Origin: Haloarcula pelagica | GTDB lineage: Archaea; Halobacteriota; Halobacteria; Halobacteriales; Haloarculaceae | Direction: 5' to 3' | Assembly (NCBI RefSeq): GCF_030127105.1 | Contig: NZ_CP126161.1 | Span: 372,001-436,000, forward strand | DNA length: 64,000 bases | Part shown: in pieces, positions 44,570 through 53,917 of the stretch | How positions within the stretch are numbered: the stretch's first letter is position 1 | Layout: each line of letters begins with the position of its first letter | Notes under the pieces: model-generated | Database searches by the model: none | What the model was told of the DNA's origin: nothing | The model's input: only the letters and a program-made list of their open reading frames with translations | Made by a program: the position numbers and the translations under genes

Positions 44570-45694
44570 CTATTCCGCCAGTTCGCTCTCGATGTCGGTC
44601 CGGCTGACGTAGGCCGCCACCCGGACACCGAGCAGGCTGATGAGGATGCCCGCGAGGATGAACACCGCCAACCGGGTCCCGGCCTCCATCGTGAACCCCT
44701 GGACGACGACCACGCCGAGGTCCGTTCTGGCGACGCGGAAGGCGTCGAAGACGCCGCCCCGTTCGAGGAAGTACGCGGAGAACCCGCGGACGACGAGACC
44801 GACGGCGACCGCGCCGAAGGGGAGGTTGACGTAGGCACTGCGGATCCCCTCACGCTGGATCAGTTCGTCCAGCAGCCGGCCGAGCGAGGCCGCCAGCGCG
44901 GCCGCGGTGAGCCAGGGGACGCTGTCGAAGGCAAACCGGTTGACCAGGACGAACGTCGCGGGGTTCTGGATGTCTGAGACGCCCAGCGCGCCGGCGAACA
45001 GCCCGACGAGCGAGAGCCCCACGGCGACGACGTAGGTCACCAGTGACACCTGCCCCGAGTACAGCGCCTCGCGGATCTCGCTGGGGAGCCGCGAGAGGTA
45101 GGCGTCGATCCCCAGCCCTTTGTAGATGAGGAACACGCCGACGGCGGCCGCGATGGCGCCGATAGCGATGGTCGTGCTGTTGGCGACGACCAGCAGGATC
45201 GGAAACGCGACCATCGCCAGACCCAGTGGGACCAGCACCGTCTTCCGGAGTTCCTCGTCGGCGAGGAACTGCTTGAGCAGGTAGTAGGTCGACTCGATAT
45301 CGCGGGCCTGCCGGACGACGACTCGGTCGACGGCGTCGACCTGGACGCGGCTCTCGATGATGGGAACCAGTTGCTCGTCGTCGGCGCTGTCGACGACGAC
45401 GATGGCGGAGTCCGGGTCGTGTGTCTCGACGAGGTCTTCGACCTGTGTGGCGATGTGTCGGTCGGTCCCGACACTGTCGGTACCGCCGCCGACGACGGCC
45501 AGCAGGGGGTCGCTGCCCTCTGCGTCCAGTTCGTCGGCGACACGGAGCCCCTCTAGCAGGCAGTTCACTCGACTGTCCTCGGGGTCGACGACACCGGTTT
45601 CGGTGATGAGCGGCTCGACGGCTGACCGGCCGACGACCGGGTACGCCGTCGAGACGGGGCTGTCCCGATCGATACACACCACCAGCGTTGTCAC
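44570..45694 (-). CDS. DUF373 family membrane protein
   Basis: A 374-residue archaeal protein. The N-terminal soluble domain (about 1-150) starts TTLVVCIDRD and contains DPLLAVVGGGTDSVGTDRHIA and SAIVVVDSADDEQLVPII, typical of DUF373. About seven membrane helices follow (from about 165 to 360). Function unknown. I use a GTG start at 45694, because the family begins at this TLVVCIDRD strand and the sequence upstream is shadow-like. Confidence 0.88.
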   Translation of the reverse strand: MTTLVVCIDRDSPVSTAYPVVGRSAVEPLITETGVVDPEDSRVNCLLEGLRVADELDAEGSDPLLAVVGGGTDSVGTDRHIATQVEDLVETHDPDSAIVVVDSADDEQLVPIIESRVQVDAVDRVVVRQARDIESTYYLLKQFLADEELRKTVLVPLGLAMVAFPILLVVANSTTIAIGAIAAAVGVFLIYKGLGIDAYLSRLPSEIREALYSGQVSLVTYVVAVGLSLVGLFAGALGVSDIQNPATFVLVNRFAFDSVPWLTAAALAASLGRLLDELIQREGIRSAYVNLPFGAVAVGLVVRGFSAYFLERGGVFDAFRVARTDLGVVVVQGFTMEAGTRLAVFILAGILISLLGVRVAAYVSRTDIESELAE

Positions 45695-45734
45695 ACCCTG
45701 CCAGAGACGCCCGCGAAACAAAAAACCCTCGCGG

Positions 45735-46736
45735 TCACCGACGGAAGGAGACGCCGTCGACCTCCCCCTCCGCGTCGAACGCGCTCGCGACGCCGGCCCC
45801 CAGCGCGAACGCGACCCGGGCGGCGCCACCGCGGAGCATCCCGGTGATCCCTCGTTCGGGCGTGAACTCCCGGACGGTCGTCTCCTCGCCGAGCCGATCG
45901 CCGAGGGACGCCTCGACTTCCCGGCGGGTCCCGATCTCGTCGACGAGACCCCGGTCGGCGGCGTCCTCGCCCAGGAAGATCCGCGCCTCCGTCTCTCGCA
46001 GCGTCTCGCTGTCCATCTCGCGCCCCTCGGCGACGGTCTCGACGAACTGATCGTAGTAGTCGTCGACGATCCCCTGGAGGTACTCCCGTTCGTCCTCCGT
46101 GAGTTCTTTCAGCGGCGTCCCGGCGTCCTTGTACTCGCCGGCGGTGAACTGCTCGTAGGAGAGCCCCGCCCGATCGGCGAGGTCCTTCGCGTTGACACGG
46201 GAGCCGATGACGCCGATCGAGCCGACGATCGACCCCTCGCGGGCCCACAGTTCGTCACACCCGGCCGCGATGTCGTAGCCGCCGCTGGCACAGACATCCG
46301 TCGCGTAAGCGACCGTCGGGCCGTCGAACCGTTCGGCCGCCAGCCGGATGTCCTCGCTGGGGACGATCTGGCCCCCGGGTGTGTTCAGCTTCACCAGAAG
46401 CGCCCGAGCGCCCTTGTCCTCGTCGGCCCGTTCGATCTGATCGACGATGTCGTCGGCGCTGGCGCTGGTGGGCGGGGTCGTGAGCCCGCCACCGCCGTCG
46501 CGGGTGATCGGCCCCTCGACGGCGACCTCGGCGACGTTGTAGGAGGGAAACAGCGCCTCGCCGACGTTCCCCGCGACCCGCAGCGCGCCGAGAACCGTCG
46601 CGATCACCAGGAGGACACCGAGCAGGTCCGCCAGGTCCACCGAGAACCGGAGGAAGAGGAGCCAGCCGAGGACGGTCGCGACGACGGCCGCGACGAGTGC
46701 GATCCCGAGCCGTGCGAGTCCCGCTGTCGAGACCAT
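45735..46736 (-). CDS. sppA: Signal peptide peptidase SppA-like serine protease
   Basis: A 333-residue membrane-bound ClpP-fold protease that degrades cleaved signal peptides and other membrane peptides. Two N-terminal membrane helices (about 8-27 and 33-55) are followed by KLNTPGGQIVPSEDI, the nucleophile region DVCASGGYDIAAG (Ser near 143) and GSIGVIGSRVN, and by FTAGEYKDAGTPLKELTEDERE, which supplies the catalytic Lys. ATG 46736 overlaps the PAC2 stop by one base (TAATG). Confidence 0.92.
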   Translation of the reverse strand: MVSTAGLARLGIALVAAVVATVLGWLLFLRFSVDLADLLGVLLVIATVLGALRVAGNVGEALFPSYNVAEVAVEGPITRDGGGGLTTPPTSASADDIVDQIERADEDKGARALLVKLNTPGGQIVPSEDIRLAAERFDGPTVAYATDVCASGGYDIAAGCDELWAREGSIVGSIGVIGSRVNAKDLADRAGLSYEQFTAGEYKDAGTPLKELTEDEREYLQGIVDDYYDQFVETVAEGREMDSETLRETEARIFLGEDAADRGLVDEIGTRREVEASLGDRLGEETTVREFTPERGITGMLRGGAARVAFALGAGVASAFDAEGEVDGVSFRR

Positions 46737-47476
46737 TACTGGTACATCCCCAGCGGCCGCGCGCTCGTGCTGTCGTCCCCGGACTCCTGGAGCTGTTCGG
46801 CCAGCCGCTGTTTGGCCGTCGCGATCTGGTCGGCCTGTTCGACGAGCGCCTCGGTGTCGATCTCGACATCGCCGAGCGGCCCGATGGCAGTCTGGAGGAG
46901 CGCGCGTGCCGCCGCCGGGTCCGGGAACTGCTGGTCGGCCTCGACGACGAGCCCGACGCCGGTCAGCCCGGTCCGCTGGGCCTCGTGGATGAGCGCCCCC
47001 GTCGGACCGGTGACCGCGCCGGCCTCGCTCGGGAGCGCGATGTCGGCGTCCTCCAGCATTGCGGCGCCGTCGCCGGTCGCGATCCCGTACACCGCCGGGG
47101 GCTCCTCGTCCTGATCGGCCGGCATCCCGCTGAGGAACAGCGGCGTCACGTCGTTGGCGGCGAACCAACTGACGAGACAGCCGGCGAACTCCGTCGCACC
47201 CGACGGCGAGACGGGGGCGTCGCTCTGGAGGACGAGCAGGTCCCGCTCGGGGTCGGCGTAGATGCGAACGGGCGGTCGAACGGTGGGGTCGCCCTCCGCG
47301 TAGACGGCGATCTCCGGCAGGCCGTCACAGTGACAGGACGCGTAGTACTCCATATCGTAGCTGTCGACGAGGTGGTCGGCGGCGATCTTCCCGACGAGGC
47401 CGAGTCCGGGGAGCCCCTCGACCAGTGTCGGCTCGTCGAGGGCGATGTCCTCCCGGTGTACCTGTACGTGTGCCAT
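46736..47476 (-). CDS. PAC2 family protein (proteasome assembly chaperone-like)
   Basis: A 246-residue cytoplasmic protein. The PAC2 hallmark is EGLPGLGLVGKIAADHLVD (about 20-38), followed by FLSGMPADQ and EADQQFPDPAAARALLQTA. In eukaryotes PAC2 helps proteasome assembly; the archaeal role is unproven. It is translationally coupled to the SppA protease gene, which supports a role in protein quality control (inference). Confidence 0.9.
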   Translation of the reverse strand: MAHVQVHREDIALDEPTLVEGLPGLGLVGKIAADHLVDSYDMEYYASCHCDGLPEIAVYAEGDPTVRPPVRIYADPERDLLVLQSDAPVSPSGATEFAGCLVSWFAANDVTPLFLSGMPADQDEEPPAVYGIATGDGAAMLEDADIALPSEAGAVTGPTGALIHEAQRTGLTGVGLVVEADQQFPDPAAARALLQTAIGPLGDVEIDTEALVEQADQIATAKQRLAEQLQESGDDSTSARPLGMYQ

Positions 47477-47571
47477 ACTCGACGGGACGGCTGCCGTCGG
47501 CTTGAAAGCCGGGGCTACCCGGGCGCCGGCCTTCGAAACCCACAAGCGACCCCCCGGCGAATCCGGGAGCA

Positions 47572-48480
47572 ATGGAACAACTGGAACGGTACCGCGCTAT
47601 CGTCGACGACTTCGCGGCGTTCCGTGCGGCCTGTGACCGCCCGCTCCCGTCGGCGGTCAGAGTCAACACGATCAAAGCGACCGTCGAACAGGTTCGGGTC
47701 GCCCTCGACGACGCGGGCATCGCCGCCGAGCCGGTCGGTTGGCACGACGGCCTGTTCGTCCTCCCCGAACAGTCGGCCGGTGCGAACTGGCCGTACTTCC
47801 ACGGCTGGACCCACGGCCAGGAGGAAGTCTCGGCGATCCCGGCGACGGTCCTCGATCCGCAGCCGGGCGAGCGGGTCTGGGACGCCTGTGCTGCACCCGG
47901 GAGCAAGACGACCCAGCTGGCGGCGCTGATGGACGACCGCGGCGAGGTGGTCGCGACCGACAACAACCTCGGGCGGATCTCCGCACTGCGGACCAACACC
48001 GAGCGGCTCGGCGCGACGAGCGTCGCCGTCACCCACGAGGACGGCCGCAACCACTCGCTGAAACCGTTCGGCGGCGCCGGCTACGACCGCGCGCTCGTCG
48101 ACGTGCCCTGCTCCTGTGAGGGGACCATCAGGAAGAACCCCGACGCGCTGGCGGACTGGTCGCTCTCCCACGTCGAGGGCGTCGCCGGCGTCCAGAAGGG
48201 GATCCTGGCCCGTGCCGTCCAGGTCACCGAACCCGGCGGGACCGTCGTCTACTCGACCTGTACGTTCGCCCCAGAGGAGAACGAGGCGGTTCTGGACCAC
48301 GTCCTGGCGGCCGAGGACTGCGAACTCGTCGACTACGACCTCCCGCTGACCCACCGCGACGGCGTCACCGAGTGGGACGGGGAGTCGTTCGACCCCGCCG
48401 TCGAGCGCGCCAAGCGGATCTACCCCCACCACAACGACACGGGCGGGTTCTTCTGTGCGAAACTGGAGGTGACGGGATGA
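47572..48480 (+). CDS. NOP2/Sun-family RNA m5C methyltransferase
   Basis: A 302-residue SAM-dependent RNA methyltransferase. Motifs in order: RVNTIK near 24-29, WDACAAPGSKTTQLAALM (SAM site, about 102-119), DNNLGRISAL, DVPCSCEGTIRKNP (motif IV Cys-rich, about 181-194), STCTFAPEENEAVL (motif VI catalytic Cys, about 229-242) and the ending NDTGGFFCAKLE. Substrate (tRNA or rRNA) not assigned. It lacks an RNA-binding extension; the gene that follows with ATGA overlap may provide it. Confidence 0.93.
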   Translation: MEQLERYRAIVDDFAAFRAACDRPLPSAVRVNTIKATVEQVRVALDDAGIAAEPVGWHDGLFVLPEQSAGANWPYFHGWTHGQEEVSAIPATVLDPQPGERVWDACAAPGSKTTQLAALMDDRGEVVATDNNLGRISALRTNTERLGATSVAVTHEDGRNHSLKPFGGAGYDRALVDVPCSCEGTIRKNPDALADWSLSHVEGVAGVQKGILARAVQVTEPGGTVVYSTCTFAPEENEAVLDHVLAAEDCELVDYDLPLTHRDGVTEWDGESFDPAVERAKRIYPHHNDTGGFFCAKLEVTG

Positions 48481-48977
48481 GCAACGACAGCACGAAGTTC
48501 ACACGACTGCCGGCGACAGACGCCGAGCGGGACGACCCCGAGCGAGCCACGCGACGGGAAGTCCTGGAGTTCTGGACCGAACGCTTCGGCGTCCCCGCCG
48601 AAACCTTCGCCGACCACACCTTCTGGGAGCGCGGGGCCGGCAAGATCTGGCTCTCTCGGGGCGACCCGCCCTCGCCGGCCGACATCGAGGGGCTGGGGAT
48701 GACGGTCCTCCGGACGCGCCAGGAACACTGGAAGCCGACACTGGAGGCGGTCCAGCGGTTCGGCGACGACGCCACCGAGAACGTGCTCCATCTCGATCGG
48801 TCGCAAGCGACGACGTTCGTCGCCGGCGACGACCAGGAACTCGACTGGGACGGCGACTGGGGCTACCTGATCGTCACGCACGACCTAGCCGGCGAGGCCG
48901 AACCGGTCGGTGTCGGGCTCTACGTCTACGGCGAACTCCGGTCGCAGGTTCCGAAGGGGCGCCGCCGGGACCTCTGA
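48477..48977 (+). CDS. PUA-like accessory protein of the NOP2/Sun methyltransferase
   Basis: A 166-residue protein. The pattern VLEFWTERFGVPAETFADHTFWERGAGKIWLSRG (about 28-62), then GMTVLRTRQEHWKPTLEAVQRFGDDATENVLHLDRSQATTFVAGDDQ, resembles the C-terminal RNA-binding domain of RsmF-type methyltransferases. Here it is a separate gene coupled to the methyltransferase by ATGA. The domain assignment is by pattern resemblance only. Confidence 0.7.
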   Translation: MSNDSTKFTRLPATDAERDDPERATRREVLEFWTERFGVPAETFADHTFWERGAGKIWLSRGDPPSPADIEGLGMTVLRTRQEHWKPTLEAVQRFGDDATENVLHLDRSQATTFVAGDDQELDWDGDWGYLIVTHDLAGEAEPVGVGLYVYGELRSQVPKGRRRDL

Positions 48978-49190
48978 TCAGGTCTGGCGATCCTGAACCG
49001 GGAACGCGACCTCGACGGTCGCCTTGTATTCGGTGATCGCGCCGTCGGTGACGGTCGCGGTCCAGTCTTCGACCTCGACGCCGTGGATGTCGTCGATCGT
49101 CTCGTTGGCGCGCTCGACGGCCTCCGTCGCCGCGGCCTCCCAGGAGTCTGTCGACGTGCCGAGTATCTTGATGATCTTGATCGCTGTCAT
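48978..49190 (-). CDS. Dodecin (flavin-storage protein)
   Basis: A 70-residue protein that assembles into hollow dodecamers and holds riboflavin or lumichrome, quenching photochemistry. Features: KIIKILGTSTDSWEAAATEAVERA and the flavin-stacking Trp in EVEDWTATV (near residue 43). Length and the start MTAIKIIKI agree with haloarchaeal dodecins. It ends exactly one base after the convergent PUA-like gene. Confidence 0.93.
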   Translation of the reverse strand: MTAIKIIKILGTSTDSWEAAATEAVERANETIDDIHGVEVEDWTATVTDGAITEYKATVEVAFPVQDRQT

Positions 49191-49383
49191 CGACCCAGCG
49201 TACCCGGTGTCCGGTGTTAGGAATGGGCCCACTAGTCGGTCGGTCCGACGGCGGTAAGCTCCCAGTAGCGATACCATACCCTTTTCAACGAATACGGGAC
49301 CAGCGGACCCGTGCGCTGACTGTCGCCGCGGTGCCGTCAGCCGTCGTGTCCCCATCGGTACCGCGGGAGAGCAGGGGGACCTG

Positions 49384-50931
49384 TCAGCCCGTCTCACGTT
49401 CACGGACCGTCCCACCACTCAGTCCGTCCCACTCGATACGGTATCCCAGCCGCGAGAGGACGGCGCTATCGTCGTCGATCCCGTGCTCGTCCAGCAGTTC
49501 CTGAACGTCGGCGAGTGTCTGTCCCGCCTCGATCCGCTCACCCAGGTCGTCAAGGACCGCGGGCCGGACGAGGGTCCGCCCGACCAGTTCGTGCGCCGGG
49601 AACGGCTTGTCTTCGATAGCGTCCTCGCTGACACCGTGCTCGGCTGCCAGGGCCGCAAGCGAGACCACGTCGTCGTCCGGTTCCAGCGACGCAGGGAGCG
49701 ACTCGGCGCTCTCGGCGACCAGTTCCGCCTCGAACGGCCGGAGCGCGTCTCGAACGTCCTTCACGCGGACCGTCCCGCTGTAGGGGATCGCCCGGTGGTC
49801 CCGCGCCTCGATCGCGTCGCCGACGCCCAGCGAGTCGTCGACCGCCACGATCAGTGTCACGTCCTCGACCGTTGCGAGGCGCGACAGCTTCTTCTCGACG
49901 TACTCGGGCGTCCAGAACCCCATGATCTCGAAGTACACCCGGAACGCCGAGCCGTCGGCGGGGGTCTTTCGAACCCCGCTGTCGTGACCGGGCCGCCAGT
50001 CGAACGCGAAATCGGGGACGACGACGTGTTCGCCGGCCGCCAGTGGCTCCGGCTCCCGGATCAGTTCCCAGTCCAGGTCCAGCGCCGCGAACCGGGCGGC
50101 GAACGCCGCCTCGACGCCGCTGTCGTACGTGACTTCGCCGATGGGGTCGACCTCGGGGACGTGTACGTCGGCCTCCGAGAGGTGGAGCTTCCGCTCCGTG
50201 CCGCGGTCGTCGATCGTGGCCGTCAGCTCCCACTCGGATGCCCTGGCGACCGTCCGCAAGAGTCGTGCGAAGCGTGTCCCGTACCGGCGCGTGTTCGAGA
50301 ACAGGGCGTCGGGACCGGTGACGACCACTTCCCGGCCACTGGCCGTCGAAACGATCTCGTACAGCAACTGGAGGCGCTTGACCGTCGAGACGAGCGTCGC
50401 CGGGTCCGACGAGCGGACGCGGACCTCGGTGGCGTCGAACAGCGCCGTCTGTGCCAGCGAGAGGTTGTACTGCGTTCCGAGTTCGTCGGGTCCCCAGCGG
50501 GGATCGAACGCCGTCATGATCTGTCGGCTGTCCCGGTCCGCGTAGAGCGCCCCGTCGAGTGCCGACGGAGCGACGCCGAAGTGATCGCTGGCCGTCTCCA
50601 GAGCGGTCCCTCGCTCCGTCTCGTCAACGACACCGACGGCTTCGGCGGCTTCGAACACCCGACGGCGCGCCCGACGTGGCTGGACCGGCGCCCGTGTCTC
50701 GAAAGTCGCGTCCCGCTCGAGGAGCTTCGCGAACCCACGCACCAGCTTGAAGTCGTCGGCCTCCCGTTCCAGATCGGTCAGCGCCGCGTCCAGGTCGCCC
50801 CTCGTCTCCCCGACGTGGCCCTGGTAGACACCGAGGACCCGCGCCGCGAGGTCCGTGGTACTCGCGTCGACGAACTGCGGATGGTAGCCGCCACCCGCCC
50901 GGGAGACCCGGAGGAGCTCCTTCGTCAGCAC
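49384..50931 (-). CDS. Bax1-like nuclease (DUF790), XPB partner
   Basis: A 515-residue protein of the DUF790/Bax1 family. Bax1 is a structure-specific nuclease that binds the archaeal helicase XPB and cuts DNA bubbles, an archaeal parallel to XPB-XPG in nucleotide excision repair. The C-terminal half contains a PD-(D/E)xK-like core: VVPDFAFDW (near 303-311) and RVYFEIMGFWTPEYVEKKLSRL (near 328-349). It lies 60 bases downstream of xpb on the same strand, the usual linked arrangement. Confidence 0.9.
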   Translation of the reverse strand: MLTKELLRVSRAGGGYHPQFVDASTTDLAARVLGVYQGHVGETRGDLDAALTDLEREADDFKLVRGFAKLLERDATFETRAPVQPRRARRRVFEAAEAVGVVDETERGTALETASDHFGVAPSALDGALYADRDSRQIMTAFDPRWGPDELGTQYNLSLAQTALFDATEVRVRSSDPATLVSTVKRLQLLYEIVSTASGREVVVTGPDALFSNTRRYGTRFARLLRTVARASEWELTATIDDRGTERKLHLSEADVHVPEVDPIGEVTYDSGVEAAFAARFAALDLDWELIREPEPLAAGEHVVVPDFAFDWRPGHDSGVRKTPADGSAFRVYFEIMGFWTPEYVEKKLSRLATVEDVTLIVAVDDSLGVGDAIEARDHRAIPYSGTVRVKDVRDALRPFEAELVAESAESLPASLEPDDDVVSLAALAAEHGVSEDAIEDKPFPAHELVGRTLVRPAVLDDLGERIEAGQTLADVQELLDEHGIDDDSAVLSRLGYRIEWDGLSGGTVRERETG

Positions 50932-50991
50932 GGGCGTACCGACGGGGCCGCCACACTAATCAGCTCCGTCTCCTGTGGCCGCTCAACCGGC

Positions 50992-52329
50992 TCATCGCCG
51001 CCGAGCGGCGACGTTCTCCTCGGCCGTCTCCGCCGTGACGAGTTCGTACAGTAGCGCACGGGAGCCGTCGGGGGTCGGTCTGAGGATCCGGCCCAGTCGT
51101 TGGGTGAACTCCCGTTCGGAGCCGCTTCCCGAGAGGACGACGGCGACGTTCGCGTCGGGCACGTCGACGCCCTCGTCGAGGACGTTCGCCGTGACGATCC
51201 GGGAGTAGTCGCCTTCCCGGAATCGCTGGAGGATCTCGCGGCGCTCGCTGGCCCCCGTCTCGTGGGTTATCGCGGGTATCAGGAACCGTTCGGAGAGCCG
51301 GTAGACCAGATCTGTGTAGGCCGTAAAGACAATGATCCGGTCGTCCCGATGGCGGTCGAGGATCGTCGCGAGGCGGTCGACCTTCCGTTCGGCGTTCATC
51401 ATCACCTCGCGGGCTCGCTGCTTGGCGAGCAGCGCCTCCCGGGCCCGCGGGTCGGTCCCCGACCGTTTGACGAGGTCCTGGTAGTCACTTCCCGACTCCA
51501 TGCGGATGCCCGACTGGACGAGGTAGTCGGTAAACGTCGACTGTGCGGCCTCGTAGCGCTCCCGCTCGGCCGGCGTCAGCGACACCTCGATCCGCTTGAT
51601 GTCGTAGTCCGCGAGGTGCTCGCCCGCCAGGTCGTCGACGGCGACGCGGTGGACGACCGGCCCGACGAGGGCTTCGATCAGCTCGTGTGCGCCGTCTGGC
51701 CGCTCGAACGTCGCGGTCAGCCCCAGTCTGGCCGGTGCGGCGAGGAGTCGTGCGATGTCCCGGTACCCCTCCCCGCCGAGATGGTGGACCTCGTCGAAGA
51801 CGACGAGGCCGAACCGATCGCCGATCTCGTCGGCCCTGAGATACGCCGAATCGTAGGTCGCGACCGTGACGGCTTCGAGGCGTTGCTCGCCGCCGCCGAG
51901 CCGGCCGATCGGGAGGTCGAACTCCCGGTCGAGTTCCCGTTGCCACTGGTCCAGCAGGTCGATCGTCGGGACGACCACGAGCGCCGGCGTCTCCAGCGCG
52001 ACCATGGCGGCGATGCCGATGACCGTCTTCCCGCTCCCGGTCGGGAGTTCGAGACAGCCCCGCTCGCCGGCGTCGCGCCAGGCCGCAAGCGCCGTCTGCT
52101 GGTACCCCCGGAGGTCGTACGTCGTCGAGAGCGACAGCGCTGCGAGCGACAGCACGTCGTCCGTGTACTCGACGCCGCGCTCGTCGAGCGCCCGGCGGAG
52201 GGCGGCGTACTGGTACGCTGGCGCGCGACTGCTCTTGGATCGTGCGTCGGCTTCGACGCCCGGGAGCCCGTCGGGAACCGTCCCCTGGAGACGGACTGTC
52301 CCGCTCTCGTAACGGAGGGTGAGCGACAC
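50992..52329 (-). CDS. xpb: XPB-type superfamily 2 DNA helicase
   Basis: A 445-residue helicase/translocase. Damage-recognition-like N-terminus (1-60), Walker A LELPTGSGKTVIGIA (93-107), DEVHH (179-183), LTATFERPDG (about 200-210), and the motif VI region FTQRLGRILRPTPDG near the C-terminus. At the place where archaeal XPB has the Arg-Glu-Asp motif after TATFE this copy reads R-P-D. I use a GTG start at 52329 (VSLTLRYESG), where XPB similarity begins. It is followed by the Bax1 gene and divergent from an unknown gene. Confidence 0.92.
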   Translation of the reverse strand: MSLTLRYESGTVRLQGTVPDGLPGVEADARSKSSRAPAYQYAALRRALDERGVEYTDDVLSLAALSLSTTYDLRGYQQTALAAWRDAGERGCLELPTGSGKTVIGIAAMVALETPALVVVPTIDLLDQWQRELDREFDLPIGRLGGGEQRLEAVTVATYDSAYLRADEIGDRFGLVVFDEVHHLGGEGYRDIARLLAAPARLGLTATFERPDGAHELIEALVGPVVHRVAVDDLAGEHLADYDIKRIEVSLTPAERERYEAAQSTFTDYLVQSGIRMESGSDYQDLVKRSGTDPRAREALLAKQRAREVMMNAERKVDRLATILDRHRDDRIIVFTAYTDLVYRLSERFLIPAITHETGASERREILQRFREGDYSRIVTANVLDEGVDVPDANVAVVLSGSGSEREFTQRLGRILRPTPDGSRALLYELVTAETAEENVAARRR

Positions 52330-52422
52330 GGCGGTAGCTCCGTGAGGCGGGGGCTTGAACGCTGTGGCGTCGAAGCGTGTCCACGGAGCAACACGTATCT
52401 GTGACGGGGGCCAACGAAACAC

Positions 52423-53043
52423 ATGGCCCACTGGGTGGACCCGGACGAGACCGATCCGCAAGCCTGGCAGGGACGCGGTACCGGTGAGCCGGCGCGTGGC
52501 GGTACCGACTGCCTCTCGGTGATCGAACGCGCCCGCCGGACTTCCCTGCCCTACCAGCACGAGGCCGATGTCCACCACACCGACGCGGTCGCGGCGCAGT
52601 TCCAGAGCAGAGCGTACACCGACGCGAGAGTGGTCTACAATAGCGGGCTCGACGTAGAACGGCGGATCAAGCTTCTCACGAGGGGCGTGCTCTGGGGCGG
52701 GGCAGAGACGAACCAGCGGTTCAAGGCACAGTATCGGCGGGCCGGACCGCCGACGGAATCGGTCCCGTTCGGAGAGTACACCGTCTGGTCCCGGTTCCAG
52801 TACGGGACGATCAAACGGGGTGACAGCGGTGTCACCTTCGCCCCGGACGACAGCGAGCCGGAAGAGGAGGTTCGGACGCTCCCCTGGGACGAACTCTACG
52901 ACCCGGTCAAGTACCGCCTCGTCGAACTCGAACTCGTCCGGAACCCCTCGTTCGCCAGGTACCGCTTGCAGGAACTCGGCGAGTGGGACGCGTTCGAGAC
53001 ACAGCTGCGCTACGACATCGGCGCGTTCGCGTTCGAGCCCTGA
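52423..53043 (+). CDS. Uncharacterised 206-residue protein beside xpb
   Basis: A 206-residue soluble protein without signal peptide or membrane segment. I recognise no family. It is rich in Arg and Glu with aromatic-containing repeats such as WSRFQYGTIKRGDSG and FARYRLQELGEWDAFETQLRYD. One Cys near the N-terminus. It shares a 93-base intergenic region with xpb and is transcribed the opposite way, so shared control is possible, but nothing shows a repair role. Codon use is normal for the window. Confidence 0.65.
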   Translation: MAHWVDPDETDPQAWQGRGTGEPARGGTDCLSVIERARRTSLPYQHEADVHHTDAVAAQFQSRAYTDARVVYNSGLDVERRIKLLTRGVLWGGAETNQRFKAQYRRAGPPTESVPFGEYTVWSRFQYGTIKRGDSGVTFAPDDSEPEEEVRTLPWDELYDPVKYRLVELELVRNPSFARYRLQELGEWDAFETQLRYDIGAFAFEP

Positions 53044-53141
53044 GTAGGGTCACGCTACTCGGCGAGTGGCGTCGCGAGCTACCGGCTCGTCGGACGGAGC
53101 TTTTCTGAATTCTTTTACCTGCTCGCGCCGTTTGTCCATCC

Positions 53142-53816
53142 ATGACCGAGCAGGACGCTGCCGAGGACGAGACGGGACCCGAGAACGGATCGGGTAACGC
53201 GGCCGACATCGACCTCGAAGAGGCCCCTGACGGGGTCGAAACGGACGAGATCGATCTGGAGGATGTCGTCGGCGACACCGACCCCGCCGGCGAACTCGTC
53301 GAACGCGTGTCCGATGCCGACGACGAGGACATCGCCCGCGAACTGGCGGCGTTACGAGCCCGCACGGAGCGGCTGGAGACCGAAACCGAGTCGCTGGCGG
53401 CCGAACGGGACGAACTGGAGTCGAAGCTCAAGCGAAAGCAGGCCGACTTCAAGAACTTCAAAAAGCGGATGGAGAAGCGCCAGGAGGAAGCACAACAGCG
53501 AGCGACCGAGGACCTCGTGACCCGCCTGTTCGACGTTCGGGACAACCTCAAGCGAGCGCTCGAACAGGACGAGGACGCCGACATCCGAGACGGTGTCGAG
53601 GCGACGCTGCGGCAGTTCGACGACGTGCTCGACGCCGAGGGTGTCGAGGTCATCGATCCCGAACCGGGTCAGGAGGTCGATCCGACACAGCATCAGGTAC
53701 TCGCTCGCGTCGAGAGCGACGAAGAAGCCGGCGCGATCGCCGACGTACACCGGCCAGGCTACGAGATGGCAGAGAAGGTGCTGCGTGAGGCGCAGGTTAC
53801 CGTTAGCGAGGAGTAG
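53142..53816 (+). CDS. grpE: GrpE nucleotide exchange factor
   Basis: A 224-residue cochaperone that releases ADP from DnaK. An acidic N-terminal region (1-70) precedes a long coiled coil (ELAALRARTERLETETESLAAERDELESKLKRKQADFKNFKKRMEKR, about 65-112, in heptads) and a C-terminal beta domain with EVDPTQHQVLARVESDE and the ending YEMAEKVLREAQVTVS. A TATA-like TTCTTTTACC (53110-53119) is 23-32 bases upstream. dnaK is next, 265 bases downstream with its own promoter. Confidence 0.95.
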   Translation: MTEQDAAEDETGPENGSGNAADIDLEEAPDGVETDEIDLEDVVGDTDPAGELVERVSDADDEDIARELAALRARTERLETETESLAAERDELESKLKRKQADFKNFKKRMEKRQEEAQQRATEDLVTRLFDVRDNLKRALEQDEDADIRDGVEATLRQFDDVLDAEGVEVIDPEPGQEVDPTQHQVLARVESDEEAGAIADVHRPGYEMAEKVLREAQVTVSEE

Positions 53817-53823
53817 GAGACGG

Positions 53824-53917
53824 TGACCGAAGGGAACCGTCTCCGAACAACCGAGCGGCGACGAACGGAGCCGCGAGGTCGCTGTCGCGGTCTGACCGAA
53901 GGGAACCGTCTCCGAAC
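53824..53917. repeat. 25-bp direct repeat in the grpE-dnaK spacer
   Basis: TGACCGAAGGGAACCGTCTC followed by CGAAC occurs exactly at 53824-53848 and 53893-53917, 69 bases apart. Shorter pieces (GTGACCGAA, CGAACGGAG) recur around them. The two copies sit just after the grpE stop. This kind of short GACCGAA/CGAACGGAG repeat is common after haloarchaeal genes. A third partial copy, GTGACCGAA, is at about 53928. Confidence 0.7.
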
